Counted from the stretch's first letter, positions 17,387 to 25,857 are shown. The stretch: 64,000 bases of DNA from Gammaproteobacteria bacterium (GCA_016707425.1 JADJHU010000001.1:1-64000); one strand, 5' to 3'. A program made the numbers and translations. Notes: generated from the sequence alone by a model not told the origin.

Positions 17387-18904
17387 ATGTCAGCAGCCGC
17401 CGAGCGCGCCGCGCTAGAGAACGAAGCCCTTCTCGATGCAACCGTCGATGCCGTCGTCATCATTAATCATCGAGGTCACATCGAGACTTTCAACCGCTCG
17501 GCGGAACGCCTGTTCGGCTATCGCGCGGAGGAAGTCCTCGGGCGAAACGTCAACATCCTGATGACGCCCCGCGATCAGGCCAATCACGACGCCTATATCG
17601 CCCGCTATCTCGCCACCGGCATTCCGCACATCGTGGGCATCGGCCGCGAAGTCGAGGCACGGCGCAAGGACGGCAGCGTCTTTCCCGTGGAGCTGGCGGT
17701 CGGCCGGATCCGCAACACCGAGCCACCGCGCTTCGTCGGCTACATGCATGACATCACCCTGCGGCGTACGAGCGTCGCAGCACTGCAGAGGGAACGGGAC
17801 CGTGCCCAGCAGTACCTCGACGTGGCGGGGGTGATGCTGCTCGCCCTCGATGTTCAGGGACGGGTCTCACTCCTGAATCCGCGCGGTTGCACTGTACTTG
17901 GACGCATGGAGGCCGAGCTTCTCGGGCGCGACTGGTGCGAGGCCGTGGTCCCCGAGGACGACCGGGAGATCGCACGGAAGATCCTCACACACCTGGCCGA
18001 GCTGCCGCCCGGAGCTTCCTGTACCTGCGAGTACCGGATCCGCAGCGCGCAGGGCGAGCCGCGACTCATCGCCTGGAACTGCATCGCACTGCGTGATCCT
18101 GAGAACCTGATCACCGGTCTTCTCTGCTCGGGCGAGGATGTGACCGAGCGGCGGCGCGTGGAGCTCGAGGCCCAGCGCTCACAGCAGCGCGCCATGCACG
18201 TTTCCCGGCTCGCGACCATGGGCGAGATGGCCGCGGGTATCGCCCACGAGCTCAACCAGCCGCTGGCGGCGATCACCAACTTCGCCCAGGCGAGTCATCG
18301 TCTGCTCGGGGTCGCTCTGCCGGACATCGAGGAGGTGCGGGAGGCCCTGCGCCAGATCGCCGCCCAGGCGATCCGGGCGGGCGAGATCATCCGGCGGCTC
18401 CGCAACCTCGTGCGCGACCGGGCCACAGAGCGCGAGCTGACGGACGTGAACGAGCTCATCCAGGAAATGCTCACGCTCACCCAGGCCGATGCGCGTCTGC
18501 ACGGTGTACGCCTGAGCCTCGATCTGCCCTCCGGACTGCCACGACTCGAGCTCGATCGCATCCAGATCCAGCAGGTGCTGCTGAACCTCGTGCGCAATGC
18601 CATCGAGGCGATGGAGGGCACGGCCGGTGTACGCCCCGAGATCGTCATCCGCACGACACTGCCCGCCGACGGGGGCCTCGAGATCAGCGTCTCGGACAAT
18701 GGCCCCGGCGTGAACCCGGAGATCGGCGAACGCATGTTCGATCCGTTCTGCACCACCAAGGAGTCAGGGACCGGACTCGGCCTTGCGATCAGCAGAACGA
18801 TCGTGCAGGCTCACCGTGGCAGGCTGGGATACCGGGCCGTGCACCCGCACGGTGCCTGTTTCTACGTGCGTCTGCCATTCGGCAGCGAGGATTCGAATCG
18901 ATGA
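17387..18904 (+). CDS. fixL: FixL-type oxygen-sensing histidine kinase
   Basis: This soluble 505-residue kinase has two PAS domains (about 12-125 and 140-258), an H-box with H287 (A-H-E-L-N-Q-P-L), an N-box and G-boxes D-N-G-P-G-V and G-T-G-L-G-L. The first PAS aligns with the haem PAS of rhizobial FixL. H67 falls where the proximal haem ligand H200 of Bradyrhizobium FixL lies, and R87, exactly 20 residues later in G-I-G-R, matches the O2-sensing R220. It should therefore bind haem and be inhibited by O2. No membrane segments are seen. AGGA precedes the start. The fixJ gene overlaps its stop by ATGA. Confidence 0.9.
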   Translation: MSAAAERAALENEALLDATVDAVVIINHRGHIETFNRSAERLFGYRAEEVLGRNVNILMTPRDQANHDAYIARYLATGIPHIVGIGREVEARRKDGSVFPVELAVGRIRNTEPPRFVGYMHDITLRRTSVAALQRERDRAQQYLDVAGVMLLALDVQGRVSLLNPRGCTVLGRMEAELLGRDWCEAVVPEDDREIARKILTHLAELPPGASCTCEYRIRSAQGEPRLIAWNCIALRDPENLITGLLCSGEDVTERRRVELEAQRSQQRAMHVSRLATMGEMAAGIAHELNQPLAAITNFAQASHRLLGVALPDIEEVREALRQIAAQAIRAGEIIRRLRNLVRDRATERELTDVNELIQEMLTLTQADARLHGVRLSLDLPSGLPRLELDRIQIQQVLLNLVRNAIEAMEGTAGVRPEIVIRTTLPADGGLEISVSDNGPGVNPEIGERMFDPFCTTKESGTGLGLAISRTIVQAHRGRLGYRAVHPHGACFYVRLPFGSEDSNR

Positions 18905-19527
18905 AAGAGCGCACGCCCACCGTGTTCGTCGTCGACGATGACGAGGCCGTGCGCAGCTCGCTGCGGCTGCTGCTGAAGTCGGTCGGCCTGCCGGCAAGCG
19001 CCTACGGAACCGCACAGGAGTTCCTGAAAGCCTACGATCCCGAACAGCCCGGCTGCATCGTGCTCGATGTGCGCATGCCGGGCATGAGCGGCCTGGAGAT
19101 GCAACACGAGCTCAATCTGCGCGGGGCCATCATCCCGGTGATCTTCATCACCGGACACGGCGACATTCCGATGGCGGTCGAGGCGATGCAGCACGGCGCC
19201 TTCGACTTCCTGCAGAAGCCCTTCCGCGATCAGGATCTGCTCGACCGCATCCAGCGCGCCACGACCCGCGACTGCGCCAACCGCGCCGAGCTGCACGAAC
19301 GCGACCGGATCCGCGAGCGGCTCGCCTCACTCACGCCGCGTGAGCGCGAAGTACTGAGGCTCGTCACGCACGGAAAGGCGAACAAGGTGATGGCCGCAGA
19401 GCTCGGGGTGAGCCAGCGCACCATCGAGATCCACCGCGCACGGGTCATGGAGAAAATGGCGGCTGCCTCGCTCGCGCAGCTCGTGCGCATGGTCATGGAC
19501 CTCGGGCCGGCGATCCTCGACCAGTGA
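18901..19527 (+). CDS. fixJ: FixJ-type response regulator
   Basis: The 208-residue regulator has a receiver domain (acidic pocket D-D-D at 12-14, phosphoacceptor D56 in VLDVRMPG, conserved K in Q-K-P-F) and a LuxR-type helix-turn-helix (L-T-P-R-E-R-E-V-L through S-Q-R-T-I-E-I-H-R). It is coupled to fixL by an ATGA overlap. It is expected to activate transcription when FixL is oxygen-free. No fixK or nif genes are in this window, so its targets are probably the surrounding stress genes; this is inference. Confidence 0.92.
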   Translation: MKERTPTVFVVDDDEAVRSSLRLLLKSVGLPASAYGTAQEFLKAYDPEQPGCIVLDVRMPGMSGLEMQHELNLRGAIIPVIFITGHGDIPMAVEAMQHGAFDFLQKPFRDQDLLDRIQRATTRDCANRAELHERDRIRERLASLTPREREVLRLVTHGKANKVMAAELGVSQRTIEIHRARVMEKMAAASLAQLVRMVMDLGPAILDQ

Positions 19528-19536
19528 GTCCGGGCG

Positions 19537-19554
19537 CCGCCCATGCACGGGCGG
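19537..19554. terminator. Hairpin between convergent fixJ and cytochrome c genes
   Basis: An inverted repeat CCGCCC-ATGCAC-GGGCGG fills most of the 27-bp gap between the fixJ stop and the stop of the convergent cytochrome gene. It could end transcription from both sides. There is no T-tract, so intrinsic termination is uncertain. Confidence 0.45.
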
Positions 19555-20214
19555 TCAGGGAGCCGGCGGGGGACTGGATCGCGAGAGATAGTCTGCGACG
19601 CCGAGGATGCCCTCCCGGTCCATCCCGCGGATCAGGCGGACATGCGCGGCGCTCATGCTCGGCCGGCGCCCGTCCGCGCTGTCCTGCATCTGGCGCACGA
19701 GATAGTCGAAGTGCTGGCCCGCGAGCCGCGGCACGAGCGCCGCGCCGTCGCCCTGCCCGCTGCTGCCATGGCAGCGCTCACACCCCGCGAAGTACACCGA
19801 GGCACCCGCGCGCAGATACTCGCCGCTGCCCCAGCGGCGGGTCGGTTGCGGCGGCAGGCTCGACACGAAGGCGGCCAGATCGGCGAGATCCTGAGCTCCG
19901 GGCAGGTGCTCACGGTCGGCAAAGTGCTCCATGCGGATGTCCCAGCGCTGCCGGCTGCGGAAATCGACCAGCTGCTTGACGAGCACGCGGCAATGCTGCG
20001 CGGCGATCGCCGGCACCGAGCCGTCATCGACGCCCTGCCCCTTCGACCCGTGACACGCGCGGCACGAGCCCTGGAAGAGCTCCTCGCCATGCGCCGCGTT
20101 CGCCGTGCGGCTGAGCGCCTCGCGGAACTCCTGGCGCGCCGCGCCGGCTCCCAGCGCCGTGAGCGGCAGGAATGCCAGTACGCCGAGAATGACAGATCGT
20201 CCGCATCGGATCAT
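19555..20214 (-). CDS. Dihaem cytochrome c, periplasmic (class I)
   Basis: The protein of 219 residues has an N-terminal signal peptide (MIRCGRSVILGVLAFLPL..., cut near A-L-G-A) and two haem c sites, C-R-A-C-H and C-E-R-C-H, about 100 residues apart, each with a downstream methionine that could be the sixth ligand. It has the layout of cytochrome c4 / cytochrome c553-type electron carriers. The ATG at 20214 follows GGGAGGTG. It is convergent with fixJ, separated by a hairpin. A role in carrying electrons to a terminal oxidase or reductase is likely; its partner is not in the window. Confidence 0.88.
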   Translation of the reverse strand: MIRCGRSVILGVLAFLPLTALGAGAARQEFREALSRTANAAHGEELFQGSCRACHGSKGQGVDDGSVPAIAAQHCRVLVKQLVDFRSRQRWDIRMEHFADREHLPGAQDLADLAAFVSSLPPQPTRRWGSGEYLRAGASVYFAGCERCHGSSGQGDGAALVPRLAGQHFDYLVRQMQDSADGRRPSMSAAHVRLIRGMDREGILGVADYLSRSSPPPAP

Positions 20215-20284
20215 CGTGGACACCTCCCGGATCGGGATTCTCGCCCGTCGCACGCCATTTGTCGCGCCCGCAAGGCCCGCAGGG

Positions 20285-21289
20285 TCAGGGACCCGCGGAC
20301 TGCAGATCGGGTGTCGTCGCCGCCTCGAGCAGTTCGGGCGGGTAATCCAGCGAGGCCCGGACACCTACCGTAACGGGCACCCCGCGCGCGGCCGCGAGCG
20401 TCTCCAGCGCGAGATCCCAGTTGATCGCCGCCGTCAGCGGCCCCAGTGCATCATCAAGCTGCCGCGAGAACTGTTCGACCTCCGGTTCGACCGACTGACC
20501 CTCGGCGTTGATCGGAGGATGCACCTCCAGGATCAGTTCCCCGTCGACCCAGGCGACCTTCACAGGCTCGTTGATGAGGTACACCGGCGTGCCCACCGGC
20601 ACCATCGAGAAGAGCGTCGCGATGTCCTCGGGATACATGCGGATGCACCCGTGTGTCACGGCCATGCCGACCGCATCGGGATTGTTGGTGCCATGGATCA
20701 GATAGCTGCCCGAGCCGATGCCGAGCCGCATCGCATACGCCCCCAGCGGATTCTCGGGTCCCGGCGGGACCACGCGCGGAAGCGGGTCGCCACGCTCAGC
20801 GTGCTCCTTGCGCACCGATGCGGGCGGATACCAGGACGGGTCTTTGATCCTGGCGACAATCGTCGTGCGCCCGAGCGGCGTGCGCCAGTCCATCTTGCCG
20901 ATGCTCACCGGGAAGGTGAGGACCACAGGCGGCTCCCCTTTACGAGGCTTCGGGTAATAGTAGAGCCGGTGCTCCGGAAGGTTCACGACGATCCCTTCGC
21001 GCGGGCCATGAGGCAGCACGCGCCGGTTCGGGAGTACGACCTTCGTGCCCGCACCCGGTAGCCAGGGATCCACTCCCGGATTGACGCGCCGGATCTCCTC
21101 ATAGCCGAGGCTGTAACGGCGCGCGAGTTCGATGAGGGTGTCTTCATACACCGTCTCGATGGTCTCGACGCTGCCGAAGATCTGCGCCCGCCCGTCCCCG
21201 AGCGGATAGACCGTTGCGTCAGCCGGCCGGGCCGCGAGCGCCCCGGCCGCAAGCAGGGCGCCGACGCCAAGCACTGTCCGGATATTCAT
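20285..21289 (-). CDS. L,D-transpeptidase (YkuD/ErfK family)
   Basis: This exported protein of 334 residues has a signal peptide (cut near A-D-A-T), a LysM-like segment (about 45-88) and a YkuD catalytic domain with H199 and C215 in S/T-H-G-C-I-R. It cross-links peptidoglycan or attaches lipoprotein to it. The C-terminal extension after about 250 resembles E. coli ErfK/YbiS-type proteins. The ATG at 21289 was chosen; another at 21298 adds three residues. It is divergently transcribed from the DUF2249 cluster. Confidence 0.88.
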   Translation of the reverse strand: MNIRTVLGVGALLAAGALAARPADATVYPLGDGRAQIFGSVETIETVYEDTLIELARRYSLGYEEIRRVNPGVDPWLPGAGTKVVLPNRRVLPHGPREGIVVNLPEHRLYYYPKPRKGEPPVVLTFPVSIGKMDWRTPLGRTTIVARIKDPSWYPPASVRKEHAERGDPLPRVVPPGPENPLGAYAMRLGIGSGSYLIHGTNNPDAVGMAVTHGCIRMYPEDIATLFSMVPVGTPVYLINEPVKVAWVDGELILEVHPPINAEGQSVEPEVEQFSRQLDDALGPLTAAINWDLALETLAAARGVPVTVGVRASLDYPPELLEAATTPDLQSAGP

Positions 21290-21407
21290 GACGGGCATTC
21301 TAGCCGGCCTCTGCACCTCGCCACCGTCCACGTGCCCGCCGCGGCCTGACAAATTCCCCGGGCGCGGGCGGCGCTGCACGGGCGGGACCCACAGCCGCGC
21401 TTGAAGT

Positions 21408-21422
21408 GGTATTGACAATACC
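21408..21422. promoter_or_regulatory. 15-bp palindromic operator-like site over a -35 element
   Basis: GGTATTGACAATACC is a perfect inverted repeat with 7-bp arms and a one-base centre. It contains TTGACA (21412-21417), a consensus -35 hexamer, with a weak -10 candidate about 17 bp downstream (AACACT). The site lies 64 bp before the first DUF2249 gene. A repressor bound here would block the promoter. An Rrf2-family (NsrR-like) or other dimeric regulator is plausible, but no regulator gene is nearby. Confidence 0.5.
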
Positions 21423-21485
21423 TCTTTTAGGGCAAACACTTCCACGCGGCCCCATCCCCGACCACTGATTCCGAGGAAACCGCCC

Positions 21486-21737
21486 ATGCCTGAGAGCCCG
21501 TCATCCGCAATCCAGGAAATCGACGTTCGCAGCCTCATCCCGATGCAGCGCCATACCAGGATCTTCGAGCTCGTGGACAGCCTGAAGCCGGGCGGCGCGT
21601 TCGTCTTCATCAATGACCACGATCCGAAGCCGCTTTATTATCAGCTCGAGGCGGAACACCCGAAGCAGTTCTCATGGACCTATCTCGAGTCAGGCCCCGT
21701 TGCATGGCGGGTCAGGATCGGCAGGCTCTCCCCGTAG
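21486..21737 (+). CDS. DUF2249 protein, single domain
   Basis: This 83-residue soluble protein matches DUF2249: E-I-D-V-R-x-L-I-P-x-x-R-H-x-x-I-F near the start, then a strand F-V-F-I-N-D-H-D-P-K-P-L-Y-Y and a final W-x-V-R-I. Domains of this family are often found with hemerythrins and nitric-oxide or denitrification genes (established knowledge); their chemistry is not known. GAGGAAA precedes the ATG. It is the first gene of a cluster of six or seven genes running to 25857. Confidence 0.82.
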   Translation: MPESPSSAIQEIDVRSLIPMQRHTRIFELVDSLKPGGAFVFINDHDPKPLYYQLEAEHPKQFSWTYLESGPVAWRVRIGRLSP

Positions 21738-21801
21738 GCACCCGGTCGGCGGCCGGCGGCGCGTCATCCATGGACGCCGCCGCCCGCCCTGGACCCTGAA
21801 C

Positions 21802-23154
21802 ATGCCGGGTGCAAGCCTTTCCCGCTGGAGCCTGTCCTACTTCGCTGCCGCCGTCGTCTTCCTCCTGGCGGGCCAGGTGCTCATGGTGTTCGGCTTCGGC
21901 TACCCCGCTGCCGCCCTGCGTGCGCCGGACACCCTGCTTGTCGTCCATTGCGTGACGATCGGCTGGCTGAGTCTCCTGATGTGCGGCGCCCTCTTCCAGT
22001 TCGTTCCCGTTCTTGTGGTGCGTCCGATCTACAGCAATACACTGCCACTTCCCGCGCTCCTGCTCATCCTCGCAGGGCTCGCAGCGCTCCTCGCCAGCTT
22101 TCTGCAGCTCGGGGGACACCTGCCAGTGATCCCGCACTGCTTCGCTGCTGCCAGCGTGCTGCTGGGCAGCGGATTCGGCATCGTGCTCTGGACGCTCGGA
22201 CGTACGCTCAGCGCCGCCCGACCACTGAATCTCCCCGCCCGGTTCGTCGCCATCGGCCTCTGCAGCGTCGCGGCAACGGTCACCCTCGGAATCCTCTTTA
22301 CCCTCGCATTCGGCGGCTACACGCGCGCGCCCTTTGCACTCGAGCTGCTAGGCCGCGGAATGCCGCTGCACGTCATTGCCGGGCTTGGCGGCTGGCTGAC
22401 CTTCACGGCAATCGGCGTCAGTCATCGCCTGCTGTCCATGTTCATGCTGTCGCCCGAGCTCGACGGCGCATCGACACAGTGGACCTTCAGGCTCGGAACC
22501 CTGGCGCTCGCGATCGTGATCATCGCGGGAACGGTGGCGGTCATCGCTCGTGCCGGTCTCAATGCCGTGCTGGTGACCGCCGGTCTTGCCGGCGCCGGCA
22601 CTCTGGCCCTCTACGCGCGCGATGTGGTGCAGCTCTACCGCAAGCGTGTACGCCGCGTGATCGAGCTCAACAGCCGCATGGCGGGCATTGCGCTCGGGCA
22701 TCTTGCCGCCGCTGCAGTCCTCACGTTCGCCTGTGCCGTATCTGGCGGCTTCGGGCAATATGGGGGCGCGCTGATATTCCTGGTTTCCTTCGGCTGGCTG
22801 TCGGGCCTCGGGCTCGCCAAGCTGTACAAGGTCGTGGCATTCATCACCTGGCTCGAATGCTACGGACCCGTGCTCGGCAAAACACCGACGCCTCGCGTGC
22901 AGGACCTCGTGGTCGAGCCGCGCGCCCGCACGTGGTTCTGGCTCTACTTCGCCGCTGTCGATGTGGGGACGGTCTGCCTGCTTGCCAGGGCGCCACTCGT
23001 CTTCCGGGCCGCAGCAGCCGGCATGCTGCTGGCGAGCGCGGGGATCGCGCTCGAGCTCATCCGCACCCGACGGCTCGCCAATGTCAGCCCCGCGCTGCGC
23101 CTCCCGCAGGGCACGCGCCTGCCACGACTGCTCTTCACTTTCGTCGCGAACTGA
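21802..23154 (+). CDS. Polytopic membrane protein resembling haem-copper oxidase subunit I
   Basis: The protein has 450 residues and about 12 hydrophobic segments. Histidines fall in membrane segments: H-C-V-T-I-G-W-L, M-P-L-H-V-I-A-G-L-G-G-W-L, S-H-R-L-L-S-M-F and G-H-L-A-A. They give a haem-ligand-like layout reminiscent of subunit I of cbb3/NO-reductase-type enzymes, but the copper-site triad is not evident, so catalysis is unproven. NnrS-type haem membrane proteins are an alternative. The start at 21802 gives the first transmembrane helix promptly; longer forms lack support. It lies between two DUF2249 genes. Confidence 0.6.
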   Translation: MPGASLSRWSLSYFAAAVVFLLAGQVLMVFGFGYPAAALRAPDTLLVVHCVTIGWLSLLMCGALFQFVPVLVVRPIYSNTLPLPALLLILAGLAALLASFLQLGGHLPVIPHCFAAASVLLGSGFGIVLWTLGRTLSAARPLNLPARFVAIGLCSVAATVTLGILFTLAFGGYTRAPFALELLGRGMPLHVIAGLGGWLTFTAIGVSHRLLSMFMLSPELDGASTQWTFRLGTLALAIVIIAGTVAVIARAGLNAVLVTAGLAGAGTLALYARDVVQLYRKRVRRVIELNSRMAGIALGHLAAAAVLTFACAVSGGFGQYGGALIFLVSFGWLSGLGLAKLYKVVAFITWLECYGPVLGKTPTPRVQDLVVEPRARTWFWLYFAAVDVGTVCLLARAPLVFRAAAAGMLLASAGIALELIRTRRLANVSPALRLPQGTRLPRLLFTFVAN

Positions 23155-23166
23155 AAGGAATCCGTC

Positions 23167-23700
23167 ATGACTGACTTCGTCGAGCTCGATGTCCGACCCG
23201 TGCTGCGCGCTGGCGGCGAGCCATTCGGACAGATCATGGAAACGGTACAGGGTCTCGCACCCGGACAGGGCCTGCGGCTCTTTGCTCCGTTCAAGCCCAC
23301 TCCGCTTCTTCAGGTGCTCGGCTCCCGGGGTTTCGCGCACGAGGTCACGAAGCTCGGGGAGTCCGACTGGCAGGTCGACTTCACGCCTTCGGCCAGCACA
23401 GGCGCCAGGACAGGCGCGGACGCACCGGCCGATCTGCCCAGGGACGGTGTCTGGCCGGCACCGGTGCGCGAGATGGACAATCGCAACCTCGATCCACCCG
23501 AACCGATGGTCCGGATCCTTGCCGCCACAGAGACGATGAAGAAAGGGGAAGTGCTCGCCGCCCTCCTGTGCCGCGAGCCCGTCTTCCTGTTTCCAGAACT
23601 CGCAAAGCGCGGCCATGGCTGGCGTGGCGCCATGGAGTCCGACGGCAGGACTTATCGCGTACTCATCCGCATCGGAGCCGGACAGGACGCATCGAAATGA
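23167..23700 (+). CDS. Tandem DUF2249 protein
   Basis: This 177-residue protein contains two DUF2249 units: residues 1-75 (V-E-L-D-V-R-P ... F-A-P-F-K-P-T-P-L) and 98-172 (R-E-M-D-N-R-N-L-D-P-P-E-P-M). AAGGAA precedes the ATG. Its stop overlaps the next start as ATGA. The duplication within one chain, next to a single-domain copy at 21486, suggests the domains work as a pair. The function is not known. Confidence 0.8.
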   Translation: MTDFVELDVRPVLRAGGEPFGQIMETVQGLAPGQGLRLFAPFKPTPLLQVLGSRGFAHEVTKLGESDWQVDFTPSASTGARTGADAPADLPRDGVWPAPVREMDNRNLDPPEPMVRILAATETMKKGEVLAALLCREPVFLFPELAKRGHGWRGAMESDGRTYRVLIRIGAGQDASK

Positions 23701-24026
23701 GCGGTGATGCCGACAGCGCGTCGACCGAGCAGATCAGAGACGCGTTGCGGCGGGTGATCGATCCGGAGCTCGGCTACAACATCGTCGACCTCGGTCTCGT
23801 CTACGACGTCACCGTCAGGAATGACGGGCGCGACGCCCACATCACGATGACCACGACGACACGGGGCTGCCCCGCAACCGATTACCTGCAGAGCGGAGCT
23901 CGCGACGCCGCCTTCACTGTCGACGGCATCGGCTCGGCGCAGGTCACCCTGACCTACGATCCACCGTGGACACCGAAGTTGATGGCTCCCGCAGCCAGGG
24001 TGCACTTCGGCATCAAGGATGAGTGA
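23697..24026 (+). CDS. DUF59/MIP18-type protein (Fe-S maturation-like)
   Basis: This 109-residue protein has the DUF59 signature: R-R-V-I-D-P-E-L-G-Y-N-I-V-D-L-G-L-V-Y at about 19-37, T-T-T-R-G-C-P-A and a conserved Cys, and a C-terminal Y-D-P-P-W. PaaD/SufT/MIP18 relatives help load Fe-S clusters. It is coupled to the DUF2249 gene by ATGA. In this cluster it may repair or assemble metal centres during nitrosative or low-oxygen stress; this is inference from context. Confidence 0.85.
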   Translation: MSGDADSASTEQIRDALRRVIDPELGYNIVDLGLVYDVTVRNDGRDAHITMTTTTRGCPATDYLQSGARDAAFTVDGIGSAQVTLTYDPPWTPKLMAPAARVHFGIKDE

Positions 24027-24141
24027 CACGGCCCGCGACGCTTCGAGGCGGCCACACACCGGCACGCTCACGGAGGTCAATGACATACTGCTGCACCGGC
24101 TTACGAGGAAGCTCTCTCACTCCCGGGCGATGCGCGGATGA
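24019..24141 (+). CDS. Possible 40-residue ORF overlapping the DUF59 gene
   Basis: An ATG at 24019 overlaps the end of the DUF59 gene and reads 40 codons (MSDTARDASRRPHTGTL...) to a stop at 24141, ten bases before the flavoprotein start. The basic, helical C-terminal half (NDILLHRLTRKLSHS) is compatible with a small peptide, and position favours translational coupling. There is no recognised family, so it may be chance. Confidence 0.25.
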   Translation: MSDTARDASRRPHTGTLTEVNDILLHRLTRKLSHSRAMRG

Positions 24142-24151
24142 GACCAGCAAC

Positions 24152-25491
24152 ATGAGCGCGGCCACGGGCTTCATGATCCGCGGCATCGTGTGGTTCGGTC
24201 TTTACACGATCGTCACACTGCTCCCCCTCGGGGCCGCGCTCGTAACCGACCCGATTCACGCGATACGTCCCTTCCACCTCGAGTTCGCGGTCGGTCTCGG
24301 CTTCATCGCCTTCGCGCTCATCGTCACGGAGTTCGCACTCGTCTCCCGCGTACAGGCAGCCTCCGCACCCTTCGGCACCGACGCACTCATGCGCTTTCAC
24401 CGCTCGATGGGTCTCGCCGCACTGGCCTTCGTTGCGACCCACGCGCTGTCGATCGATCGGGCCACCCTGCACCCGGACTCATGGCTCGGGATCACGGCCG
24501 GTCGTGTCCGCGGCACCGGCACACTCGCCCTCGCCGCACTGGCCCTGCTCGTCATGCTCTCGGTGTGGCGACGGCTGCTGCGCATGCGCTATGAGGCGTG
24601 GCAGCGTGTCCATCGGATCGCGGCGATCCTCATCGTCGGCGCCAGCCTCGTGCACGCGCTCGCGGCAGCGGGATACAGCAGGCACCCGCTGGTCGCTGGG
24701 ATCCTGATCGTCTACGCCGCCGTCTTCCTGGCGCTGCTCGTGAACTATCGGGGATTCCGGCTCCTGCGCCTCGCGCGCCGGCCCTGGGAGCTTCTCGAGA
24801 ACCGCCCTGAGGGCGCCTCGGCTCACACTCTCGTCCTGCGTCCGATCGGACACGATGGTTTTCTCTTCGAGCCGGGGCAGTTCGTGTGGTTGTTGACCGG
24901 GCGCTCGCCACTGCGATCCGAGCAGCATCCGGTCTCCATCGCCAGCACCGCCGAACGGGCGGGCAACGCGCCACTCGAGCTCACCATCAAGTCGCTCGGG
25001 GACTGGTCGGGCACGACGGTTCCGGCGCTGCGCCCGGGACAGCGCATGTGGCTCGATGGCCCCGCCGGGGCCTTCAGCCCGGATCGTGTCCCCGCCCAGG
25101 GCTTCGTACTGATCGCGGGCGGAATCGGCATCACCCCCCTGCGCTCGATGATCCTCAGCCTCCGCGACCGGGAGGACCGCCGCCCGGTGCTGCTCTTCTA
25201 TGCGGCCGGAGCTTCGAGCGCGTGGTGTTCCGCAGCGAGCTCGAACAGCTGGCGCGGGACAACCGTGAAGTACGCATTGTCTGGGTGCTCGAGGACCCGC
25301 CTCCAGGCTGGCAGGGGGAGCGCGGGTTCATCGACGGGCCGATGCTGGGCCGACATCTGCCGGCGCAGTGGCGGCGCTACCAGTACTTCGTCTGCGGGCC
25401 TCCCGCGATGATGGACAGGGTGACTGCCGCGCTCACCTCGCTCGGGATTGCGGACGAGCGCATCCAGACCGAGCGCTTCGACCTGATCTGA
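24152..25491 (+). pseudogene. Ferric-reductase-like transmembrane flavoprotein (FAD/NAD), one frameshift
   Basis: An N-terminal ferric-reductase-type membrane domain (about six helices, residues 8-200, with H-R-S-M-G and V-H-R-I-A haem-type histidines) is followed by a ferredoxin-NADP reductase-type module (FAD motif H-P-V-S-I-A-S, NAD motif A-G-G-I-G-I-T-P-L). The frame breaks near 25206-25210; the other frame continues with V-V-F-R-S-E-L-E and ends in the C-G-P-P-A-M-M motif at 25491. One missing base repairs it to about 446 residues. It probably passes electrons from NAD(P)H across the membrane. In this cluster the acceptor may be the oxidase-like protein or the cytochrome. Confidence 0.75.
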
Positions 25492-25500
25492 GGAGTCCGC

Positions 25501-25857
25501 TTGCAGCATCGCACCGTCGATCGCCTTGCGCTCGTGCTCGGGAGCACCTACCTCACGGCCGCGCTGATCTTCGCCTGGGCGAGCGGTCTCGAAGCGCACG
25601 TGCCGCCGGCCGCCCCCGCGAGGACCGTCCAACCCGGTGCGCATCCAGACATCGAGGACGGCGCACGCCTCTGGGCGCTGCACTGCGCGTCCTGCCACGA
25701 TGCAGACAGCCTGCGCCACCGGCTCACGGCACGCACTGGCGTCGCAGATCCGGCCGCGCAGCTGCGGACTTTCCTCGGCGGCCATGGCCCGGCGAGCGAT
25801 ACCGAGGACGCGGCCATCACCACGTGGCTCCTGGCGCCCCCTCAGCGCGGACCCTGA
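25501..25857 (+). CDS. Small monohaem cytochrome c
   Basis: This 118-residue exported protein has an N-terminal hydrophobic segment (about 8-28) that may be an uncleaved anchor, and one haem site C-A-S-C-H-D (about 62-67). A TTG start at 25501 follows GAGGAG. It ends the cluster begun at 21486 and overlaps the 3' end of the convergent glgX by 16 bp. It is a probable electron carrier for the flavoprotein or oxidase-like protein of the cluster. Confidence 0.75.
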   Translation: MQHRTVDRLALVLGSTYLTAALIFAWASGLEAHVPPAAPARTVQPGAHPDIEDGARLWALHCASCHDADSLRHRLTARTGVADPAAQLRTFLGGHGPASDTEDAAITTWLLAPPQRGP

